5,548 nucleotides of DNA from an uncultured Gemmatimonadota bacterium (lineage in GTDB: Bacteria; Gemmatimonadota; Gemmatimonadetes; Gemmatimonadales; GWC2-71-9), in contig CAJVYZ010000217.1 of assembly GCA_913009915.1 (NCBI GenBank), forward strand, positions 1-5,548. The letters are read 5' to 3'. Each line of letters starts with the position of its first letter. Position 1 is the first letter of the stretch. Positions 1 to 5,548 of this stretch are shown in pieces. Made by a program: the position numbers and the translations under genes. The notes under the pieces are model-generated. The model saw nothing but the letters and a program-made list of their open reading frames with translations, had not been told where the DNA came from and ran no database searches.

Positions 1-1
1 G

Positions 2-76
2 CTGCACATTCTCACGGAAGGGGCCTCCTTCGACCTCCACACCCGCGAGGCTTTCGCTCCGGCCGCGGTTGCCTGA
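2..76 (+). CDS. cphB: Cyanophycinase, C-terminal end only (partial)
   Basis: The reading frame is open from the window edge to a TGA at 74-76 and gives the last 24 residues of a protein whose start lies outside the window. The peptide reads LHILTEGASFDL followed by HTRE and a short Ala-rich end. This resembles the usual C-terminus of cyanophycinases, which have a His-x-Leu, Gly, Phe-Asp/Asn-Leu and Arg pattern near the end. Cyanophycinase is a serine-type exopeptidase that releases beta-Asp-Arg dipeptides from cyanophycin. The catalytic residues are not in the window, so activity cannot be judged. The call rests on this short peptide plus the position 45 bases upstream of cphA in the same direction, a common arrangement. 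Chance similarity of so short a piece cannot be fully excluded. Confidence 0.72.
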   Translation: MHILTEGASFDLHTREAFAPAAVA

Positions 77-121
77 ACGGCCCTTGGCGCGACAACTCAG
101 GTCCCATCGTGTGAGGATGGC

Positions 122-2896
122 ATGATCATTCGGCAGCGGTCGGTGTATCTGGGCCCCAGCATGTACGCCCACTTCCCGGTCATTCGGTTGGTCATCGACC
201 TCGATGAGCTCGAGGAGTGGCCCAGCGTGCGCCTCGGATCGACATTCATCGACACACTCATCGAGTGGTTGCCGGGTCTGCAGGAGCACGGCTGCTCGTA
301 TGGTGAACCGGGCGGCTTCATCAGGCGCCTGACTGAAAACGAAGGCACGTGGATGGGGCACATCCTGGAACACGTCGCCATCCAACTGCAAAACATGGCC
401 GGTGAGACGGTCACCTTCGGCAAGACCCGCTCCACCGGAACGCCCGGCGAATACGACGTCGTCTACCAATATGACCAGGCCGAGGTTGGCCTCGAAGCCG
501 GCCGGCTGGCACTGGCTCTCCTGCAGGCGTTGGTCCCCGCCGAACTCCAGTCGCCCGAGGCCAAGGAGTTCGATTGGATCAAGGAGCGCGAAGCCTTCAT
601 CCGCTTTACCCAGCGACGGGCCCTAGGACCCAGTACCGCCGCGCTGGTGCAGGCGGCGCAGGAACGAGACATCCCCTTCATCCGGCTCAACGAATACAGC
701 CTGGTCCAGTTCGGCCACGGCCGGTATCAGCAACGCATCCAGGCCACGATTACCAGCCGGACGCCGCACATCGCGGTAGAGATCGCCTCGGACAAGGAAG
801 AAACCAGCCGCATTCTGCGGACTCTGGGTCTCCCGGTACCCAACCAGATGCTGGTGTACAAAGAGGCCGATGCCGTTCGTGCAGCCCGGCGCATGGGGCA
901 TCCGGTGGTGGTGAAGCCGTTCAACGGTAACCACGGCCGCGGTGTGTCGCTTAACCTCCAGACCGACGATGAAGTGCGGACCGCGTTCCGTCAGGCGCGT
1001 GAGCACAGCAGGGGAATCCTGGTGGAACAGTGGGTGACCGGGTTCGATCACCGCATGCTGGTCGTCAATGGGGAGTTGGTTGCCGTGTCCAAGCGGGTAC
1101 CCGGACACGTGGTGGGTGACGGCACGAGTACGGTCGAAGAACTGGTGGCCGAGGTCAACAGCGATCCCCGGCGCGGCGTGGGCCACGAAAAAGTGCTCAC
1201 CCGGCTCGAATTCGATTACCAGGCAGACCGGCTGCTGGCCCAGCACGACCACGACCGGAAGACAGTGCCGCCGGCCGGCGAGGTCATCTACCTGCGATCG
1301 ACCGCCAACCTCTCCACCGGCGGAACCGCCATCGACGTCACCAACGTCGTGCACCCTGACAACGCGGCCATGGCGGTGCGCGCCATTACCGCGATCGGCC
1401 TCGATGTGGGCGGCGTGGATTTCCTCACCGACGACATCACCAAGTCTTATAAGGAATACGGCGGTGGCATCTGCGAGGTCAATGCGGCTCCTGGGTTCCG
1501 CATGCACGTTGCCCCCAGTGAAGGTGAGCCACGCGATGTCGCGGGTCCGGTCATCGACATGCTGTTCCCCGCCGGCAGCCCGAGCCGCATCCCGGTCGCG
1601 GCCATCACCGGCACCAACGGCAAGACCACCACGGCGCGGATGCTGGCGCACATCCACAAATTGGCGGGGAAGGTGGTCGGGCTGACCTCGACCGACGGGG
1701 TCTACATTGACGGCCAGCGGACGGTCGAGGGCGACATGACCGGGCCCGTCGCCGCCCGCATGGTGCTGTCCGATCCGTTCGTCGAAGTGGCCGTGCTCGA
1801 AACAGCCCGCGGCGGCCTGCTCAGGGCCGGCATGGGCCTGCGGCATACCGATGTGAGCGCCTGCCTCAACGTCCAGCCCGATCACCTCGGCCTGAGGGGG
1901 ATCGAAACGATCGAACAGCTGGCGGCAGTCAAGCGCATCGTCATCGAGGTTGCACGGAACACGGCGGTGCTCAACGCGGACGATCCCCTGTGCCTGCGTA
2001 TGGCCGACTACTCAGAGGCCGAGACCGTCTGCTACGTGACCATGAGCGCGGAGCACCCGCTGGTCCGCGAGCACATTCGCGCCGGTGGCCGGGGTGTCGT
2101 GCTCGAAGTCGGCATGAACGGGCACATGATCACCATCTACGACAAAGGCAACCACATCCCGCTCCTGTGGACCCATCTCATCCCCGCTACCGTCGAAGGC
2201 CGGGCGATGCACAACGTGCAGAACGCCATGTTCGCCGCTGCCATCGCCTACAGCATGGGCGTCAAGCTCGAGGACATACGCCACGGGCTGCAGTCCTTCG
2301 ATACCACGTTCTTCCAGGCCCCCGGCCGGGGAAATATTTTCAACGAGCACCCGTTCAAGGTCATCCTCGACTACGGTCACAACGCGCCGGCCATCGAGGC
2401 CATGGTGCAGTTGGCCGACAAGCTGGAAGCCGACGGTCGCAAGATCGTGGTCATCGCCGCCCCGGGCGACCGGCGTGACCAGGACATCCGGGATATCGCC
2501 GCCGCCTGCGCCGGCCACTTCGATCACTACATCTGCCGCCGCGACGACCGGCTCAGGGGGCGTGACGGGGACGAGGTGCCCAGGCTGCAGTACAAGGCAC
2601 TGGTCGACGGCGGCGTCGATCCCGCCGCCATCGAGATGATTCCCGACGAAGTCGAATCGGTCGACCGCGCACTCCGCATGGCAGCCCCCGGTGACCTGGT
2701 ACTCATATTCGGTGACGCGATCAGCCGGACCTGGGATCAGATCACCCACTTCAGTCCCGATCTTGCCGAGACACCGTCGCGCGAACCGGCCACGCCCCCG
2801 CCGCTCGACATCCCCATAGTGCCCTCGCTGGGCACCTGGGACAGCCTGGTTCGGGACGAACGGGGCGTACGCGTGGCCCGGGAAGAGGACGACTAG
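122..2896 (+). CDS. cphA: Cyanophycin synthetase, CphA1 type (complete)
   Basis: This enzyme makes cyanophycin (multi-L-arginyl-poly-L-aspartate) in the cytoplasm, using ATP to add Asp to the backbone and then Arg to each Asp side chain. The 924 residues show all three expected parts. The N domain (about 1-165) has a GPS near residue 11 and HILEH at 80-84. The ATP-grasp domain (about 205-485) has K225 (in SDKEET), K265 (in VVKPFNGNHGRG, with H271), and E452 and N454 (in CEVNAAPG). The Mur-ligase domain (about 490-875) has the P-loop GTNGKTT at 497-503, ETARGG from E560, NVQPDHLG from N583, K604 at the position of the carbamylated lysine of Mur ligases, NADDP from N618, PGRGN at 734-738, DYGHN at 750-754 and LRGR at 811-814. 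By family knowledge, the ATP-grasp part adds Asp and the Mur part adds Arg. The ATG at 122 has GAGG at 113-116, five bases upstream. The protein is slightly longer than the roughly 870-900 residues usual in cyanobacteria because of a Pro-rich tail (877-924). No frameshift or missing key residue was seen. Confidence 0.97.
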   Translation: MIIRQRSVYLGPSMYAHFPVIRLVIDLDELEEWPSVRLGSTFIDTLIEWLPGLQEHGCSYGEPGGFIRRLTENEGTWMGHILEHVAIQLQNMAGETVTFGKTRSTGTPGEYDVVYQYDQAEVGLEAGRLALALLQALVPAELQSPEAKEFDWIKEREAFIRFTQRRALGPSTAALVQAAQERDIPFIRLNEYSLVQFGHGRYQQRIQATITSRTPHIAVEIASDKEETSRILRTLGLPVPNQMLVYKEADAVRAARRMGHPVVVKPFNGNHGRGVSLNLQTDDEVRTAFRQAREHSRGILVEQWVTGFDHRMLVVNGELVAVSKRVPGHVVGDGTSTVEELVAEVNSDPRRGVGHEKVLTRLEFDYQADRLLAQHDHDRKTVPPAGEVIYLRSTANLSTGGTAIDVTNVVHPDNAAMAVRAITAIGLDVGGVDFLTDDITKSYKEYGGGICEVNAAPGFRMHVAPSEGEPRDVAGPVIDMLFPAGSPSRIPVAAITGTNGKTTTARMLAHIHKLAGKVVGLTSTDGVYIDGQRTVEGDMTGPVAARMVLSDPFVEVAVLETARGGLLRAGMGLRHTDVSACLNVQPDHLGLRGIETIEQLAAVKRIVIEVARNTAVLNADDPLCLRMADYSEAETVCYVTMSAEHPLVREHIRAGGRGVVLEVGMNGHMITIYDKGNHIPLLWTHLIPATVEGRAMHNVQNAMFAAAIAYSMGVKLEDIRHGLQSFDTTFFQAPGRGNIFNEHPFKVILDYGHNAPAIEAMVQLADKLEADGRKIVVIAAPGDRRDQDIRDIAAACAGHFDHYICRRDDRLRGRDGDEVPRLQYKALVDGGVDPAAIEMIPDEVESVDRALRMAAPGDLVLIFGDAISRTWDQITHFSPDLAETPSREPATPPPLDIPIVPSLGTWDSLVRDERGVRVAREEDD

Positions 2897-2900
2897 GAGG
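2895..2900 (+). promoter_or_regulatory. Perfect Shine-Dalgarno AGGAGG with unusually long spacing
   Basis: AGGAGG overlaps the TAG stop of cphA (2894-2896). The first usable start of the next gene is the ATG at 2926, 25 bases further on, well beyond the usual 5-10. No ATG, GTG or TTG lies in the right frame nearer to it. A small GGGC-TTA-GCCC hairpin (2899-2909) could form just after it. Termination-reinitiation coupling between the two genes is possible, but this is inference and the motif may not be used. Confidence 0.35.
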
Positions 2901-2925
2901 GCTTAGCCCAGCCTGGTATCCGGCC

Positions 2926-4680
2926 ATGACGACTCTTCTGCAGGATTCCCGACGGCTGACCGGACCCAACATCATGTGGGACAGGCCCGGTGCGGTCCTC
3001 GACGTCGCCATCCCTGACGACTCGGCCGACGCCGTCATCGGGCGATGGCGGGCGGCGGTCCGGCGTATGCTCGATGCGGTCGGTTGGACCACCGAAGACT
3101 TGCGAGTCCGTCCGGTACCCGGTGGCGCCAGTTTGATCATCAGTGCCCCAATCGACGCCCTGTACGCCGCTACCGAACTCAACGAATGGGCCTGGTCCGT
3201 TGCCGCCGGGTCCCTGACCGGTGAGGCACCGGAAGAGTTCGACTCCGCTGGGGACAGATTGCGCGCAGCCATCGCCGGGGAACGCCGCGTCGAGACTATT
3301 GCGCTGCAGGAGGCAGCGGCTCGCCACAACGTCACTTTTCTGTCGGACGACGACCTTGTTTCAGTCGGTATCGGAAAGGGTTCACGTACCTGGCCGGTCG
3401 ATCAGGTTCCCGATCCTGACACTATCGACTGGCACGCCGTGCACGACGTTGCGACCGTTCTGATCACCGGATGCAACGGCAAGACCACCTCCGTACGATT
3501 GTTGTCCGCCATTGCCGATGTTGCGGGACTCCGGCCAGGAATGACCAGCACCGACGGGATCCGCGTCGGTCACGACCTGGTGGAGGCTGGTGACTATTCC
3601 GGACCAGGTGGCGCCCGCACGGTGCTGCGCCGCACCGATGTCGATCTTGCCATTCTGGAGACAGCCCGCGGAGGCATGCTTCGTAGGGGACTGGCGCTGC
3701 CGCGAGCCGACGTTGCCCTCATCACCAATGTGGCCGAGGATCACCTCGGCGAATTCGGCGTGGCAACTCTCGAAGGACTTGCTCAGGTCAAGTTGATCGT
3801 CACCCGAGTCGTTCCCGCCGAGGGCCGCGTGGTGCTCAACGCCGATGACGCGCTGTTGCGGGAGGGCGGGCGGCATGTCACCGCCCCGGTGATCTGGTAC
3901 TCGCTCCACGGCGACTCCACCTTCATTGCCGGCCACCGGGCAGGTGGCGGCGAAGCGGTCGTGCTGGAAGACGACAGCGTCGTCAGGTATCGGGGGGACG
4001 AACGAGTGATGATCCTTCCCGTGGACCGTATTCCCATCACCATGGGTGGTGCCGCCCGCTACAACGTCAGCAATGTGCTCGGCGTGGTTGGGGCCGCCTG
4101 CGCCCTCGGCATCTCCGACGATGTCATCGCCCGTGCCCTCGAACAGTTCCGTCCCTCCCATATCGACAATCCCGGTCGCCTCAACGTGTTCGATCTCGGT
4201 GGCGCCACGGTGATCGTCGATTTCGCTCACAACCCCCACGGCGTGCGGGCGTTGGGAGAGATGGCGCGGGCCATGCCCGCAGTACGCCGACTTTTCATGG
4301 TCGGCCAGGGTGGGGATCGCGACGACGATTCGATTCGAGAACTGGCGCGTGCCGTGTGGAGCATGGAACCCGATTGCGTAGTCGTGAAGGAAATGCCCAA
4401 GTATCTCCGTGGCCGCGAGTTGGGCGTAGTGCCTGCCATGATCGAGGCCGAGCTGGCCGTCGCAGGGGCGCCGCCCGAGGCTATCATCCACGCCGATTCC
4501 GAGTTCTCCGGCGTGCGAGCGGCCCTGGAATGGGCTCGACCCGGCGACCTATTACTCCTCACGGCACACGAACACCGGACCGAGATGCTCGACCTGATGG
4601 CCCGCCTGGAAACCATGGGCTGGCGGCCGGGAGAGGCCCTCCCCGAGGACGTGGCCCGGGAACTGAGTCTTACCACCTGA
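2926..4680 (+). CDS. CphA-like Mur ligase without an ATP-grasp domain (cyanophycin synthetase paralogue)
   Basis: This 584-residue protein is a Mur-ligase-family paralogue of the CphA encoded just upstream. It should be an ATP-dependent amide ligase, but its substrate is unknown. A remnant N domain (about 1-125) begins RRLTGPN, comparable to the GPS start of CphA. Residues 126-156 (ALQEAAARHNVTFL onward to GKGSRTW) align with CphA residues 173-205, which lie just before its ATP-grasp domain. The sequence then passes within about 25 residues to a Mur-ligase core: P-loop GCNGKTT at 182-188, ETARGGMLRRG from E245, NVAEDHLG from N268, K289 at the carbamylated-lysine position, NADD from N305, YNVSN with N380, PGRLN at 416-420, DFAHNP at 432-437 and LRGR at 494-497. 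All core motifs look intact, so it is not an obvious pseudoenzyme. The ATG at 2926 is the first in-frame start after the cphA stop, and the conserved RRLTGPN lies just after it; the next Met (17) would remove that motif. Similar genes beside cphA are known in other bacteria, sometimes called cphA'. A role in cyanophycin or related peptide metabolism is inferred from context. Confidence 0.85.
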   Translation: MTTLLQDSRRLTGPNIMWDRPGAVLDVAIPDDSADAVIGRWRAAVRRMLDAVGWTTEDLRVRPVPGGASLIISAPIDALYAATELNEWAWSVAAGSLTGEAPEEFDSAGDRLRAAIAGERRVETIALQEAAARHNVTFLSDDDLVSVGIGKGSRTWPVDQVPDPDTIDWHAVHDVATVLITGCNGKTTSVRLLSAIADVAGLRPGMTSTDGIRVGHDLVEAGDYSGPGGARTVLRRTDVDLAILETARGGMLRRGLALPRADVALITNVAEDHLGEFGVATLEGLAQVKLIVTRVVPAEGRVVLNADDALLREGGRHVTAPVIWYSLHGDSTFIAGHRAGGGEAVVLEDDSVVRYRGDERVMILPVDRIPITMGGAARYNVSNVLGVVGAACALGISDDVIARALEQFRPSHIDNPGRLNVFDLGGATVIVDFAHNPHGVRALGEMARAMPAVRRLFMVGQGGDRDDDSIRELARAVWSMEPDCVVVKEMPKYLRGRELGVVPAMIEAELAVAGAPPEAIIHADSEFSGVRAALEWARPGDLLLLTAHEHRTEMLDLMARLETMGWRPGEALPEDVARELSLTT

Positions 4681-4729
4681 CATCCCGCTGAAGGCTGGGC
4701 GCCAAGTGCTGTGCGCCGGGCGCCGGCCG
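4681..4729. other. Short gap between convergent genes
   Basis: These 49 bases separate the Mur-ligase stop (4678-4680) from the permease stop on the other strand (4730-4732). They hold GGGCGCC twice (4697-4703 and 4718-4724), and GGCGC at 4698-4702 can pair with GCGCC at 4713-4717. Such GC-rich pairing could help end transcription from either side, but there is no T-tract on either strand, so a classical intrinsic terminator is not supported. Confidence 0.3.
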
Positions 4730-5260
4730 TCAACCTCTACCGACGTCCATCCGCGCTTGCAGCGCGTCCCCGACCTGCGTCAGCGCCACGACCACCAGGA
4801 CCAGTGCCACGCCGGGGACGATCGCCACCCACGGCGCGTTGACCAGCGTGTCACGCCCCGACGCGATCATGCTGCCCCACGATGGTGTCGGTGGCTGTAC
4901 GCCCAGCCCGAGAAAACTGAGCCCAGCCTCGAGCAGGATGGTGTTACCCACTCCCAGAGTGGCCGCCACCACCACCGGCGTCAGCGCGTTGGGAATCACG
5001 TGGCGCAGCAACACCGCCAGTCGCGTCGTCCCCAGGGCCGAGGCCGCTTCGACAAACGGACGGGAACGCAGGCTCCGTACCTGGGCGTACACCAACCGGG
5101 CGATCGACATCCAGCCGGTGATTCCCAGGACCACGATCACCAGCACCGCACTGGGCTCCCACAAGGAAGCCAGCAGCAGTAGCAGCACCACCCGCGGCAA
5201 CGCCAGCGCAAAGTCGGTCACGCCCAGCAATGCGTCCCGCACGACACCCGACCCCATGCC
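4730..5260 (-). CDS. DppC/OppC-type ABC transporter permease, C-terminal part (5' end lost at a chimeric junction)
   Basis: Read on the minus strand down to the TGA at 4730-4732, this frame encodes about 175 residues typical of the second inner-membrane permease of dipeptide/oligopeptide/nickel ABC importers (BPD_transp_1 fold). Visible features are a membrane segment around LPRVVLLLLLASL, a second around AVLVIVVLGITGWM, and the permease EAA loop with EAASALG and then HVIPN (about 5050 to 4991), which contacts the ATPase subunit. A third hydrophobic stretch ends in SFLGLGVQPPTPSWG, a signature of DppC/OppC proteins, and a final membrane segment lies near PWVAIVPGVALVLVVVAL. Full-length relatives have about 280-300 residues, so the N-terminal third, with the first membrane helices, is missing. 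The upstream sequence belongs to an unrelated protein and the junction lies near 5250-5266. The substrate cannot be told from this fragment. The gene converges on the cyanophycin operon and is probably a separate unit. Confidence 0.88.
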   Translation of the reverse strand, partial: GMGSGVVRDALLGVTDFALALPRVVLLLLLASLWEPSAVLVIVVLGITGWMSIARLVYAQVRSLRSRPFVEAASALGTTRLAVLLRHVIPNALTPVVVAATLGVGNTILLEAGLSFLGLGVQPPTPSWGSMIASGRDTLVNAPWVAIVPGVALVLVVVALTQVGDALQARMDVGRG

Positions 5261-5525
5261 GGCGGCGGTATCGACGATAAGGATGTCGGCCTGCGCCTCC
5301 AACTGGTCAAAGTCCTCGATAAGCCGGTTACGTCCGAACTGATCCAGGTTGGCCAGCTCGGACATGCCCGAGCTTCCGGGGACGACCCCCATGCCTCCGC
5401 AGAAGGTGAGGACATCGGCGAGGCGCAGCTTGCCCATAATCACGTGGCTCAGGTTATAGCGCGGACGCAGATTCAGGATGACGTCCACGTTGGCCAGTCC
5501 GAGGTCCAGGTCCAGCAGGATAATG
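5252..5525 (-). CDS. FlhG/MinD-like (ParA superfamily) ATPase, internal fragment on a chimeric contig end
   Basis: On the minus strand, 5525 to about 5252 encodes roughly 90 residues of a deviant-Walker P-loop ATPase of the MinD/FlhG (YlxH, FleN) group, which sets flagellar number or position. Diagnostic pieces are LLDLDLGLANVDV, then LRPRYNLSHVI, then VVPGSSGMSELANL, and the Walker B-like ILIVDTAAG (to about 5258). The N-terminal P-loop, which should come before LLDLDLG, is absent because the sequence ends in adapter there. Everything after Walker B is absent because the frame turns into a permease. It is therefore a fragment broken at both ends. Family assignment is fairly sure; FlhG is favoured over MinD by the GLANVDV and PRYNLSHV pattern. 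It is probably not next to the permease in the real genome. Confidence 0.8.
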
Positions 5526-5548
5526 AGATCGGAAGAGCACACGTCTGA
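5526..5548. other. Illumina TruSeq adapter read-through at contig end
   Basis: All 23 bases from 5526 to the end match the start of the standard TruSeq read-1 adapter (core GATCGGAAGAGC, then ACACGTCTGA). On the minus strand it reads as GTG TGC TCT TCC GAT CT, translated MCSSDL, a peptide known as an adapter artefact in predicted proteins. The bases are not genomic and should be trimmed. Confidence 0.97.

Noticed and set aside
77..121. Promoter for cphA in the gap after cphB
   Set aside because: The 45-base gap shows a ribosome binding site but no convincing -35/-10 pair or operator, and it is short enough for read-through from cphB.
623..1885. Long minus-strand open frame (420 codons) opposite cphA
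   Set aside because: It lies wholly inside a clearly real gene. It is rich in Gly, His, Val and Asp as expected for the antisense of GC-rich coding DNA, and shows no recognisable domain.
3382..4491. Long minus-strand open frame (369 codons) opposite the Mur-ligase gene
   Set aside because: It shadows a gene with intact Mur-ligase motifs. Its composition is typical of antisense frames and no family is recognised; the same holds for the minus-strand frame at 2012-2749.
4697..4724. Intrinsic terminator between the convergent genes
   Set aside because: Pairing of GC-rich repeats is possible, but the stems are short (5-6 bp) and no T-tract follows on either strand.
4706..5182. Plus-strand open frames opposite the permease
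   Set aside because: The minus strand carries clear permease motifs (EAA loop, SFLGLGVQPPTPSWG). The plus-strand frames have low-complexity, Arg/His/Gln-rich products with no recognisable domain.
4730..5260. The permease as a dedicated importer for cyanophycin dipeptides
   Set aside because: It is on the opposite strand and convergent, its substrate cannot be read from the fragment, and the sequence beyond it is chimeric, so the link would be guesswork.
4730..5542. A novel ATPase-permease fusion protein
   Set aside because: Its start codon and first six residues come from a sequencing adapter, and both parts are broken at the join. It was split into two fragments instead.

Overview
The window is GC-rich bacterial DNA, with G or C at most third codon positions, and is almost fully coding. 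It holds a cyanophycin locus followed by a badly formed contig end. Nothing in it fixes the taxon. The CphA1-type synthetase next to an ATP-grasp-less paralogue, in high-GC DNA, suggests a non-cyanobacterial heterotroph, possibly from a metagenome assembly. That is an inference.

Plus strand, 1-4680: the last 24 codons of a probable cyanophycinase gene (cphB), then after 45 bases a complete cyanophycin synthetase gene (cphA, 924 aa). After 29 more bases comes a 584-aa Mur-ligase protein that looks like a cyanophycin synthetase whose ATP-grasp domain has been removed. The short gaps and shared direction suggest one operon that covers degradation (CphB) and synthesis (CphA) of the Asp-Arg storage polymer. 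The third protein has no assigned function, but its sequence ties it to CphA.

4681-4729 is a short gap between convergent genes. Minus strand, 4730 to about 5260, encodes the C-terminal part of a DppC/OppC-type ABC transporter permease.

From about 5252 to 5525 the minus-strand reading frame changes abruptly into an internal piece of a FlhG/MinD-type ATPase. The last 23 bases, 5526-5548, match the start of the Illumina TruSeq adapter. The 270-codon open frame at 4730-5542 is therefore very probably an artefact: an adapter-derived start, an ATPase fragment and a permease fragment joined in frame. It should not be recorded as a novel fusion protein.

The most interesting biology is the cphA-paralogue pair. 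One enzyme has N, ATP-grasp and Mur-ligase parts. The other keeps the Mur-ligase motifs, has no ATP-grasp domain and has lost the histidines of an HxxEH motif in the N domain.
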